Origin: Bordetella parapertussis
GTDB lineage: Bacteria; Pseudomonadota; Gammaproteobacteria; Burkholderiales; Burkholderiaceae_C
Length of the DNA stretch: 5,928 bases
Assembly (NCBI GenBank): GCA_945899335.1
Contig: CAMDIP010000091.1
Coordinates: forward strand, 1 to 5,928
Reading direction: 5' to 3'
In this document: piece by piece, positions 1-5,928 of the stretch
Numbering within the stretch: the first letter of the stretch is position 1
Layout of the letters: every line of letters starts with the position of its first letter
Position numbers and translations under genes: made by a program
Notes under the pieces: model-generated
The model's input: only the letters and a program-made list of their open reading frames with translations
Databases searched by the model: none
Told to the model about the DNA's origin: nothing

Positions 1-909
1 GCCTTCTTGGTCCAGCGCAGATTGAAGCGGTAAGCCGACCAAACGAAGTGCATGGCACACGGCTTGTTTGCGCAAAGGGCTTGAAGGCGTTCGCCCCAAC
101 ATGGCCAAGGCCCAGTCGGGGAGTTCATCGAATGCGGCTTGGATCACCAACTTGATCAGAGGGCGGTCCCAAAGACTGCTGGGGTAGTTCTCAATTACCC
201 TGATGATTTCTGCGGTGCGGTGATCGAATCGCAGGTCGGGAAGAAAGGCAAGCAAGGCTTGTTCGCTGGCTTGTTTGGTCTGGGGTAAATCTTCTATGCC
301 TAGGTGCTTGCCAATCAAGGTCATTTCTGCCAAGTAGCGGTCTTCTTCTGAGTGGTCAAGCGGGTTGAGTGAGAAACTTTGGTAAGCCCGTAAAAAGCTG
401 GTTACCTCACCTAAGTGCACCCATCGAAGCAACTCGGGTTCATTGGCCACATAAGCAGAGCCATCGGGCATGGAACCCTGCACATTGGCGTGAATCCGGT
501 TGACCCGGTCTATGGACTTCAAGGCCAACTCGCTGGGTCCGTAGGTGGTGATGGCCACAAAGTACGCGGTTCGACCCAAACGAGCTTTGAGGTCATGGCG
601 AAAATTTGAATGGTCCCACACTGCTGCCAAGGCCCTCGGGTGCAAGGCTTGCAGCATCAGTGAAGACAAGCCCCCCACCATCATGCTGATGAAATGCGCA
701 TGGACCCGCCAAGGCATGGACGCAGGACCAAGTAAACCGGGGTCACCTAAAGGCTGCTTAAAGTTGTCGAGTGACTGGGTTGAGCCCGTCATCTGTCGGA
801 TGTGCTCACCTATCAAATGACGTACAGGCTCGGGCATGGGTAAAGCTGACCGCACACGGCAGGCATGGACGCTTTTAGAAGGGGGTAGTGGCCAGTTGAA
901 TATAGCCAT
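1..909 (-). CDS. MpaB/latex-clearing-type oxygenase (DUF2236 family), C-terminal end cut off by the window edge
   Basis: This is a continuous 303-codon minus-strand frame that I translated by hand; it has no stop and continues past position 1. It matches the DUF2236 / 'oxygenase MpaB family' pattern along its length: DPGLLGP (residues 56-62), WRVH (67-70), LQALHP (86-91), then HSNFR (100-104), RLGRT (110-114), TTYGP (121-125), HANVQGSMPDG (140-150), WVH (163-165) and RYLAEM (191-196). Family members, such as rubber oxygenase Lcp and fungal MpaB, are helical proteins that bind heme b and use conserved His/Arg residues. I cannot say which His here is the heme ligand, and the substrate of bacterial members like this one is mostly unknown. 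I see no signal peptide, so it is probably cytoplasmic. ATG 907-909 is the only start between the upstream in-frame stop (928-930) and the conserved region that fits; no clear Shine-Dalgarno precedes it. It lies 18 bases after the Rrf2 gene and is probably co-transcribed. At 303 residues it should be nearly complete. Confidence 0.88.
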   Translation of the reverse strand, partial: MAIFNWPLPPSKSVHACRVRSALPMPEPVRHLIGEHIRQMTGSTQSLDNFKQPLGDPGLLGPASMPWRVHAHFISMMVGGLSSLMLQALHPRALAAVWDHSNFRHDLKARLGRTAYFVAITTYGPSELALKSIDRVNRIHANVQGSMPDGSAYVANEPELLRWVHLGEVTSFLRAYQSFSLNPLDHSEEDRYLAEMTLIGKHLGIEDLPQTKQASEQALLAFLPDLRFDHRTAEIIRVIENYPSSLWDRPLIKLVIQAAFDELPDWALAMLGRTPSSPLRKQAVCHALRLVGLPLQSALDQEG

Positions 910-927
910 GTAAATGAATGCTTGCGA

Positions 928-1452
928 CTAGGCTGCCAAAGAATGGGCCAATGAGAACACAGAATTGGGGCCAGAGGGTAATTTGGGCACTTGAAGCGGT
1001 TTAAATTTCCTCGGGTCCAGTTTGGCTGAAGCAGTTGACGTGGGCATACCTCCCCAAGCATCATCTGGCACTTTGTTCATCACATCAGCCAAACTTAAAC
1101 CTTTTAAATGGGTTTCCCAAAAACTTTTCATCAAATGCGAAACCACATCCTTGCTCATCTCACCTTGGTCTTCGCGGGTGCGTTGTTTGGTTTGCTCTTG
1201 AAAGTCAAAATGCTTGACCAGGTCTAGCAACATCAAGTCAGAGGGTTTGCTTTGCGTGCAATAACCACCGCCTGGGCCACGGTAAGACACCACGAAACCG
1301 TATTTTTTGAGCTGTGAAAAAACCGACTCTAAATATGACACCGACAAGCCAAGTCGCTTGCTCACGATGTCGGTGGTGACTGGACCATTGTCTTGGTGTT
1401 TGCATACCCACAGCATGGTGTTGACCGCGTTTTGCGTCAGTTTAGAAAACAT
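928..1452 (-). CDS. Rrf2-family transcriptional regulator
   Basis: A 174-residue cytoplasmic DNA-binding protein. The N-terminal winged helix is typical of Rrf2: the GPVTTDIVSKRLGLSVSYLE stretch (residues 23-42) covers the helix-turn-helix, QLKKYGFV (47-54) follows, and SYRGPGGGY (56-64) is the wing signature. LSLADV further on matches the usual C-terminal helix region. Only two cysteines are present (17 and 65), and neither lies where IscR/NsrR-type proteins carry their three Fe-S ligands (about 90-105), so an Fe-S sensor of that kind is unlikely. The last 35-40 residues are a Pro/Ser/Lys-rich tail beyond the usual domain. The frame is open up to 1560, but I chose ATG 1450-1452 because the protein then begins like other Rrf2 proteins (MFSKLTQNAV) and a GGAG lies 6 bases before it. 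It is divergent from the MerR gene and immediately upstream of the oxygenase, which it may regulate together with itself. Confidence 0.9.
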   Translation of the reverse strand: MFSKLTQNAVNTMLWVCKHQDNGPVTTDIVSKRLGLSVSYLESVFSQLKKYGFVVSYRGPGGGYCTQSKPSDLMLLDLVKHFDFQEQTKQRTREDQGEMSKDVVSHLMKSFWETHLKGLSLADVMNKVPDDAWGGMPTSTASAKLDPRKFKPLQVPKLPSGPNSVFSLAHSLAA

Positions 1453-1458
1453 ATCAAT

Positions 1459-1462
1459 CTCC
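1459..1462 (-). promoter_or_regulatory. Ribosome binding site of the Rrf2 gene
   Basis: On the minus strand GGAG (within TCTGGAG) stands 6 bases before ATG 1450-1452. It decides the start against the longer frame that begins near 1560, which has no such site and would add 36 residues unlike any Rrf2 N-terminus. Confidence 0.75.
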
Positions 1463-1519
1463 AGACTTAATCTCAGGGCGATCACCACATGAAGGTAGGT
1501 GAATCGGTTTGGTAGATGT

Positions 1520-1547
1520 AATATAGATTCAAAATAGACAATTTCAA
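1520..1547 (-). promoter_or_regulatory. Predicted sigma70-type promoter of the Rrf2-oxygenase operon
   Basis: Reading the minus strand, TTGAAA (1547-1542; 5 of 6 to TTGACA) and TATATT (1525-1520; 5 of 6 to TATAAT) are separated by 16 bases. Transcription would start near 1512, leaving a leader of about 60 bases before the Rrf2 ATG. One arm of the inverted repeat (1526-1533) lies in the spacer directly against the -10 box, so a protein bound there would be placed to control this promoter. This was predicted by eye only. Confidence 0.5.
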
Positions 1548-1569
1548 TAAAAAAAAACAAATTTGAATC
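1526..1569. promoter_or_regulatory. Perfect 8-base inverted repeat, candidate operator in the divergent control region
   Basis: GATTCAAA (1526-1533) and its exact reverse complement TTTGAATC (1562-1569) flank 28 bases, including an uninterrupted run of nine A (1549-1557). Related half-sites occur close by: TGAATCG at 1500-1506 (also at 1564-1570) and ATTCAAAT at 1599-1606. The spacing is too wide for a terminator-like hairpin to be the obvious reading. Two operator half-sites flanking the Rrf2 promoter, with a bendable A-tract between, is the more natural reading. Which protein binds (MerR type or Rrf2) is not shown by the sequence. I found no convincing plus-strand -35/-10 pair for the MerR gene; TATTAT at 1580-1585 could be a -10 box, but it lacks a good partner. 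Confidence 0.45.
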
Positions 1570-1625
1570 GTTATCGGGTTATTATTGGGTCAAAACCTAT
1601 TCAAATTTACCTGAAAGATGAAATT

Positions 1626-2627
1626 ATGTCCCTGAATTCTTCACCCGATCAAATGCAAGGCCGGTACAGAATAGGTGCGGTTGCCAAGCTGGCAGGCTTA
1701 CCAGTTGCGACATTGCGTGTCTGGGAGCGCCGTTACTCTGTGGTTACCCCGCCGAAAACCGATGGTGGGCACAGGCTGTACAGCGACCAAGATGTGCTCA
1801 AGGTCACTTTGCTCAAAAGCTTGACGCAACAAGGTCACGCCATCAGCACCTTGTCTGGCTTGGACATTTCATCTTTACAGAGCTTGTTGAATGAGTCGCG
1901 CCAAGCTGGACAGGTGCACGCAGCTCGTCAAGTGCTGCCAGCGGTTATTTCATTGGTGGTGGTGGGCTACAACTTGGCCTCACGCATAGAAACCCAAAAG
2001 TTCACCTTGACTTTCGGCCACGCCAGCCTGAAGGTGGTACAGGTGTTCACCGATTTGCAAGACGCCTTGTCTTCAGCCGAAATACCTGCTGTGGACGACG
2101 CGTCAACCATGCTGGTGTTGAGTCAGTCTTCGGTGCTCTCCAACTATGCCGACGATATTTTGCGGCTGCAAGAGCGTTTGAAGGTCAGCAAAGCATTGCT
2201 GATTTACCGTTATGCCTCGGACCAGGTGTTACAAGACTTAAGGGATGCTGGACTGCTTTTGCGGCGTGAGCCGGTGTCAGATACTGATTTAAGTGACATC
2301 ATGCAATCGGTACTTTTTGTAGACCCGCCTCGGCATGTTTCGCAACTGTCGGCCAAGACCATTCCTGCACGCCGGTATTCCGATAAGGTGCTGCAGCGAG
2401 TCGCTGCTATTTCAACCCAAGTGCTGTGCGAATGCCCTCGCCATGTTGCCGAGCTAATTTCACAACTCAGCAGTTTTGAAAAATACAGCAATGAATGTTT
2501 GAATAGCTCTGTCAATGATGCCAAGTTGCACGCCTATCTGTCTGCTGTCTCTGGCACAGCTCGGGCTTTGTTCGAGGAGGCTTTACAACGGGTGGCGCAG
2601 CTAGAGGGTATAGACTTGTCTGATTAA
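1626..2627 (+). CDS. MerR-family transcriptional regulator, LitR/CarH-like N-terminus without cobalamin motif
   Basis: A 333-residue cytoplasmic DNA-binding protein. Residues 13-80 are a MerR winged helix: YRIGAVAKLAGLP, then TLRVWERRY (29-37) and GGHRLYSDQDV (47-57), followed by GHAISTLSGL as in LitR/CarH proteins. Residues about 105-230 have the alternating strand/helix look of a Rossmann-like domain (ISLVVVGYN, TMLVLSQSS, KALLIYRYA). They lack the ExxH and DxHxxG residues that hold cobalamin in CarH, and the four-helix bundle normally found before that domain is missing. A C-terminal helical domain (about 255-330) carries CECPRH (268-273), possibly a metal site. The frame also opens at a TTG (1563), but that start would lie within the inverted repeat and add 21 residues before the usual MerR start. 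I prefer ATG 1626, preceded by a weak GAAAG 8 bases upstream. serC follows after 5 bases. The family role is certain; the ligand is unknown. Confidence 0.9.
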   Translation: MSLNSSPDQMQGRYRIGAVAKLAGLPVATLRVWERRYSVVTPPKTDGGHRLYSDQDVLKVTLLKSLTQQGHAISTLSGLDISSLQSLLNESRQAGQVHAARQVLPAVISLVVVGYNLASRIETQKFTLTFGHASLKVVQVFTDLQDALSSAEIPAVDDASTMLVLSQSSVLSNYADDILRLQERLKVSKALLIYRYASDQVLQDLRDAGLLLRREPVSDTDLSDIMQSVLFVDPPRHVSQLSAKTIPARRYSDKVLQRVAAISTQVLCECPRHVAELISQLSSFEKYSNECLNSSVNDAKLHAYLSAVSGTARALFEEALQRVAQLEGIDLSD

Positions 2628-2632
2628 AAGCT

Positions 2633-3715
2633 ATGACCCGCGTTCTCAATTTCAGTTCCGGCCCTGCCACTCTGCCAGAGGCCGTTTTGCGACAAGCTGC
2701 CACCGATATGCTCGATTGGCAAGGAAGTGGCATGTCCGTCATGGAGATGAGCCACCGTGGACCTGAGTTCACCCAAATCTTGGCCCAAACCCAGTCCCTC
2801 TTGAAAAGCTTATTGGCCATCCCTGATAACTACAGTGTGTTGTTATTACAAGGTGGGGCCATTGCGGAAAACGCGATTGTTCCCATGAATCTGATCGGTT
2901 CAACCGGACAGGCCGACTACGTGCTCAGTGGCAATTGGTCGCACAAGTCCATGCAAGAAGCCGCTCGCTACGGCCGTGTCCATCTGGCCGCCAGTTCCGA
3001 GGCGCAAGGCTTCACCTGTATGCCAGATCTTGCCTCATGGCAGTTGTCAGAAAAACCAGCCTACGTTCATTTTTGTAGCAATGAAACCATCGGTGGCGTG
3101 GAGTGCCATTGGACGCCAAGCACGGGCGATGTGCCGCTGGTTGCCGATATGTCCTCCAACATCATGTCGCGGCCTTTGGACGTGTCACGTTATGGATTGA
3201 TTTATGCAGGTGCGCAAAAGAACATGGGGCCCTCTGGCGTGACCTTGGTCATTGTTCGCCGCGATTTGATGGGCCATGCGCTGGCGTCAACGCCCTCTGC
3301 CTTCAACTACCAATTGCAAGCGGATAACGAGTCCATGTACAACACGCCGCCCACCTATGCCATCTACATCATGGGGTTGGTTTTGCAGCATATTCATGAC
3401 GAAGGTGGTTTGCCTGCTATGCAAGAGCGCAATCTTGCGAAGTCACAGCTGCTCTATGACTTTTTAGACCACAGCCGCTTCTTTAGCAACCGTGTGCGCC
3501 CTGCAGACCGCTCGCGCATGAACGTGACTTTTTATTTGCGCGATGAAACCTTGAACACTGCATTCCTCGAAGCTGCGCAGTCACAAGGCATGGTGCAACT
3601 GCGTGGCCACCGCATCGCTGGCGGCATGAGGGCATCCATTTACAACGCCATGCCGCTTTCAGCGGTGCAAAATCTGCGCGACTTTATGTTCGCGTTTGAA
3701 AAACTTCACGCTTGA
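2633..3715 (+). CDS. serC: Phosphoserine aminotransferase
   Basis: A complete 360-residue protein, the normal length for SerC (about 360). It is a cytoplasmic PLP enzyme that transfers the amino group of glutamate to 3-phosphohydroxypyruvate in serine synthesis; the same enzyme acts on the phospho-hydroxythreonine precursor in pyridoxal phosphate synthesis. Landmarks seen: NFSSGPATLP (6-15), SHRG with substrate-phosphate residues His41-Arg42, Trp102 stacking on PLP, NET with Thr152, Asp172, and the Schiff-base lysine Lys196 in AGAQKNMGPSG. Asn237-Thr238 in YNTPPT and GGMRASIYNAMP with Arg333 near the end complete the site. All key residues are present, so it should be active. The GGAIAENAIVP loop (74-84) follows the Burkholderiales form rather than E. 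coli GGGRGQF. The ATG is 5 bases after the MerR stop and has no evident Shine-Dalgarno, suggesting translational coupling to that gene. Its stop overlaps the aceE end on the other strand. Its distance from gyrA/pheA-type neighbours is unusual. Confidence 0.97.
   Translation: MTRVLNFSSGPATLPEAVLRQAATDMLDWQGSGMSVMEMSHRGPEFTQILAQTQSLLKSLLAIPDNYSVLLLQGGAIAENAIVPMNLIGSTGQADYVLSGNWSHKSMQEAARYGRVHLAASSEAQGFTCMPDLASWQLSEKPAYVHFCSNETIGGVECHWTPSTGDVPLVADMSSNIMSRPLDVSRYGLIYAGAQKNMGPSGVTLVIVRRDLMGHALASTPSAFNYQLQADNESMYNTPPTYAIYIMGLVLQHIHDEGGLPAMQERNLAKSQLLYDFLDHSRFFSNRVRPADRSRMNVTFYLRDETLNTAFLEAAQSQGMVQLRGHRIAGGMRASIYNAMPLSAVQNLRDFMFAFEKLHA
3706..3715. other. Tail-to-tail overlap of serC and aceE
   Basis: The serC stop TGA (3713-3715, plus) and the aceE stop TGA (3708-3706, minus) face each other, so the two coding regions share 10 bases. 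There is no room for an intergenic terminator, and I see no stem-loop plus T-run around the junction. Transcripts from the two sides probably run into each other. Confidence 0.9.
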
Positions 3716-5928
3716 GCCAGCGCTACCCGCGCCGCTTTGGCGATGTGATGCGCATCCACTTGGAAAAAATTTCTTAACTCCGCACGGGTGTCGCTTCTAC
3801 CAAACCCATCGGTGCCCAATGTCATGTAGCGCCTGTTCGGGGGCAGGTAGGCCCGCACACTTTCCGCGACTGCCCTGACATAGTCGGTGGCTGCAATCAC
3901 TGGCCCATGCGTGTTGCTCAGTTGTGCCTTGACAAACGGTGTGAGGTTTTGACTGTCTGCCATGGCCGCCTGCTCGCAAGCCTGTCCATTTCTGGCCAGT
4001 TCACTCCAACTCGTCACGCTGAACACCTGAGACGCGATGCCTTCCTTTGCCAACAAATCAGCGGCTTGCATCACCTCTCGCAAAATAGCACCAGAGCCCA
4101 AAAGCGTCACTTCTGCAGTGGCTTTGGGCCGCGCTGTGCGGTTATCGGACAGCAGGTACATGCCTTGCAAAATGGCCGCCTCAGAGCCGGTTTTCAGGTC
4201 AGGCTGGGCATAGTTTTCGTTCATCAGGGTGATGTAATAAAACACATCTTTTTGTTCGACCATCATCTCTCGCATACCTTGGTCGACGATGACCGCCATT
4301 TCGCAAGCGAAGGCTGGGTCATAGGCTTTGCAATTGGGAATGGTGGCCGCCACCAAATGGCTGGTGCCGTCTTGGTGCTGCAAGCCTTCGCCCCCTAAAG
4401 TGGTGCGCCCCGAGGTGGCGCCCAGCAAAAAGCCTCTGGCACGTTGGTCTGCGGCGGCCCATATCGCGTCGCCCACCCGCTGAAACCCAAACATGGAGTA
4501 GTAAATATAGAAGGGCAGCATGGCCAAGCCATGAACGCTGTAACTGGTGGCTGCTGCCGTCCAACTGGCGATGGCACCGGCTTCACTGATGCCTTCCTCC
4601 AAAATTTGACCGTCCATGGCTTCGCGGTAACTCAGCACCGAGCCAATGTCTTCAGGCTCATACTTTTGCCCCACACTGGAATAAATCCCCACTTGTTTGA
4701 ACAGATTCGCCATGCCAAAGGTACGGGCTTCGTCAGCCACGATAGGCACGATGCGTGAGCCGAGTTGCGGGTCTTTCATGAGATTGCCCAGCAAGCGCAC
4801 AAAGGCCATGGTGGTCGACATCTCTTTGCCATCGGCTTGCACTGCAAAGTTCGCGTAGCTGCTTAAAGCTGGCACAGCAATGGTGTCGCAAGCGGTTTCA
4901 CGCTTGGGCAAGTAGCCCCCCAACCGTTGACGCTGCGCATGAAGGTATTGCATTTCAGCGCTGTCGTCTTTTGGTTTGAAAAACGCCAGCTCTTTGGCTT
5001 GTTCGTCACTCAAAGGCAGATTGAAGCGGTTGCGAAACGCTAGGAGCGCCGTGTCATCGAGTTTTTTCTGGCTGTGCGTGGTCATCTTGCCTTGACCCGC
5101 TTGCCCCATGCCATAGCCTTTTTTGGTGTGCGCCAAGATGACGGTGGGCTGGCCTTGGTGAACCGCTGCTGCCGCATAAGCCGCGTGGATTTTTACCAAG
5201 TCATGCCCGCCTCGTTTCAAGCGGTCAATTTGCTCATCGCTCAGGCCTTGAGCGAGCTGGGCAAGCTCGGGGTTTTGGCCAAAGAAGTTATCGCGGTTAA
5301 ACCGTCCATCCTTGGCGGCGAATGTTTGCATTTGCCCGTCCACTGTGTTGGCAAAGGCGCGTACCAGCGCTTGTTGAGTGTCCCGCGCGAACAAGCCGTC
5401 CCAGTCACTGCCCCAAATGAGTTTGACCACATTCCAGCCAGCACCGCGAAAGAGTTTTTCAAGTTCGTCAATGATGCGTCCGTTGCCGCGAACCGGCCCA
5501 TCCAAGCGCTGCAAATTGCAATTGACCACCCATACCAAGTTGTCCAATTTTTCGCGTGAGGCAAGCGTCAAGGCGCTCATGCTCTCAGGCTCATCCATTT
5601 CGCCATCGCCAAAAACGCCCCAGACTTTGCGCTGACTGCAGTCCAGCAGTTGCCGGTGTGACAGGTAGCGCATGAATCGGGCGTGGTAGATGGAACTGAT
5701 GGGTCCCAGCCCCATTGAGCCTGTGGGGAACTGCCAAAAATCGGGCATCAACCATGGGTGAGGGTAGCTGGACAGGCCCCGAGCACCCGCTTTGGGAGCG
5801 CTCAGCTCTTGTCGGTAATGCGCCAAGTCTTGCTCGCTGAGTCGCCCCTCCAAAAAGGCTCGGGCATACACGCCAGGCGCACTGTGCGGCTGGAAAAACA
5901 CCAAGTCGCCACCGTGTTGTTGACTGCG
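3706..5928 (-). CDS. aceE: Pyruvate dehydrogenase E1 component (homodimeric type), N-terminus beyond the window edge
   Basis: There are 740 residues before the stop, and the frame is still open at 5928 (it reads RSQQHGGDLVFFQ at the edge). Compared with E. coli AceE (887 residues), roughly 130 N-terminal residues are missing. The enzyme decarboxylates pyruvate using thiamine diphosphate and passes the acetyl group to the lipoyl domain of E2. Landmarks, numbered from the window edge: PHSAPGVYARAFLEGRL (14-30), the ThDP-Mg motif GDGEMDEPES (107-116) ending at NCNLQ (136-140), the mobile active-site loop with His285, VADEARTFG (397-405), ILEEGISEAGA (442-452) and GLQH (515-518). FGRSDTR near the end is also conserved. 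The catalytic core looks intact. After the VDA near residue 726 only 14 residues remain, where E. coli has about 41, so the C-terminus is short. The gene ends 10 bases inside serC, and no aceF or lpd gene follows, so this may be a stand-alone or second copy. A TTG near 5904 opens a shorter frame but lies inside the conserved domain and is not the start. Confidence 0.96.
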   Translation of the reverse strand, partial: RSQQHGGDLVFFQPHSAPGVYARAFLEGRLSEQDLAHYRQELSAPKAGARGLSSYPHPWLMPDFWQFPTGSMGLGPISSIYHARFMRYLSHRQLLDCSQRKVWGVFGDGEMDEPESMSALTLASREKLDNLVWVVNCNLQRLDGPVRGNGRIIDELEKLFRGAGWNVVKLIWGSDWDGLFARDTQQALVRAFANTVDGQMQTFAAKDGRFNRDNFFGQNPELAQLAQGLSDEQIDRLKRGGHDLVKIHAAYAAAAVHQGQPTVILAHTKKGYGMGQAGQGKMTTHSQKKLDDTALLAFRNRFNLPLSDEQAKELAFFKPKDDSAEMQYLHAQRQRLGGYLPKRETACDTIAVPALSSYANFAVQADGKEMSTTMAFVRLLGNLMKDPQLGSRIVPIVADEARTFGMANLFKQVGIYSSVGQKYEPEDIGSVLSYREAMDGQILEEGISEAGAIASWTAAATSYSVHGLAMLPFYIYYSMFGFQRVGDAIWAAADQRARGFLLGATSGRTTLGGEGLQHQDGTSHLVAATIPNCKAYDPAFACEMAVIVDQGMREMMVEQKDVFYYITLMNENYAQPDLKTGSEAAILQGMYLLSDNRTARPKATAEVTLLGSGAILREVMQAADLLAKEGIASQVFSVTSWSELARNGQACEQAAMADSQNLTPFVKAQLSNTHGPVIAATDYVRAVAESVRAYLPPNRRYMTLGTDGFGRSDTRAELRNFFQVDAHHIAKAARVALAQA

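Noticed and set aside
415..820. Plus-strand frames at 415-609 and 545-820
   Set aside because: They are shadows of the minus-strand DUF2236 oxygenase, whose translation shows family motifs throughout.
1453..1560. N-terminal extension of the Rrf2 frame (36 more residues)
   Set aside because: The extension is hydrophobic/AT-driven sequence covering the predicted promoter and has no Rrf2 similarity, whereas the internal ATG at 1452 has GGAG in the right place.
1563..1625. TTG start 21 codons upstream for the MerR gene
   Set aside because: The TTG lies within the right arm of the inverted repeat, has no Shine-Dalgarno, and precedes the normal MerR N-terminus; ATG 1626 fits better, although this is not proven.
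2210..2820. Two minus-strand frames of just over 100 codons opposite the MerR and serC genes
   Set aside because: They are antisense to genes with clear family motifs, have no ribosome binding sites I can support, and their translations are not recognisable.
3907..4398. 163-codon plus-strand frame inside aceE
   Set aside because: It lies opposite a strongly conserved aceE region and its translation resembles no protein family I know; it is a by-product of codon bias in aceE. The same holds for 5074-5559.
18..5031. 14-base direct repeat CAGATTGAAGCGGT at 18-31 and near 5018-5031
   Set aside because: The copies lie inside two unrelated genes in different reading frames, with no similarity around them. 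A single match of this length is a plausible chance event in about 6 kb.

Overview
The window looks like ordinary chromosome from a Gram-negative proteobacterium, most likely a betaproteobacterium of the order Burkholderiales (a Comamonadaceae-like organism). The basis is the single-chain (homodimeric-type) pyruvate dehydrogenase E1, the SerC variant with the GGAIAENAIVP segment that resembles Burkholderiales SerC rather than E. coli SerC, and MerR and Rrf2 regulators of a kind common there. This is recognition from memory, not a database search. Coding density is very high: five genes fill the window and the only real intergenic gap is about 173 bases. I see no RNA genes, insertion sequences, CRISPR arrays or phage genes.

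Layout. (1) Positions 1-909, minus strand: a 303-codon open frame that runs off the left edge, encoding an MpaB/latex-clearing-type (DUF2236) oxygenase. It has no stop inside the window, so a search for closed ORFs misses it. (2) Positions 928-1452, minus: an Rrf2-family repressor-like protein placed 18 bases upstream of the oxygenase, forming a probable two-gene operon. (3) Positions 1453-1625: a divergent, AT-rich control region with a good sigma70-like promoter for the Rrf2 gene and a perfect 8+8 inverted repeat that starts right next to its -10 box. (4) Positions 1626-2627, plus: a MerR-type regulator built like LitR/CarH at the N-terminus but without the cobalamin-binding signature, and with a Cys/His-containing C-terminal helical domain. 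(5) Positions 2633-3715, plus: serC, phosphoserine aminotransferase, only 5 bases after the MerR gene. (6) Positions 3706-5928, minus: aceE, pyruvate dehydrogenase E1, running off the right edge and overlapping the end of serC tail-to-tail by 10 bases.

How they fit together. serC and aceE encode central metabolic enzymes, but both sit outside the contexts familiar for them: serC away from gyrA/pheA, and aceE with no aceF downstream. They may therefore be second copies or products of rearrangement. The most interesting part is the divergent pair of regulators around one compact control region, facing a heme-type oxygenase gene on one side and an amino-acid biosynthesis gene on the other. The natural hypothesis is that the MerR protein binds the inverted repeat and controls the Rrf2-oxygenase operon and its own operon. 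The signal sensed is unknown. I do not see a clearly new multi-gene system such as a defence system.
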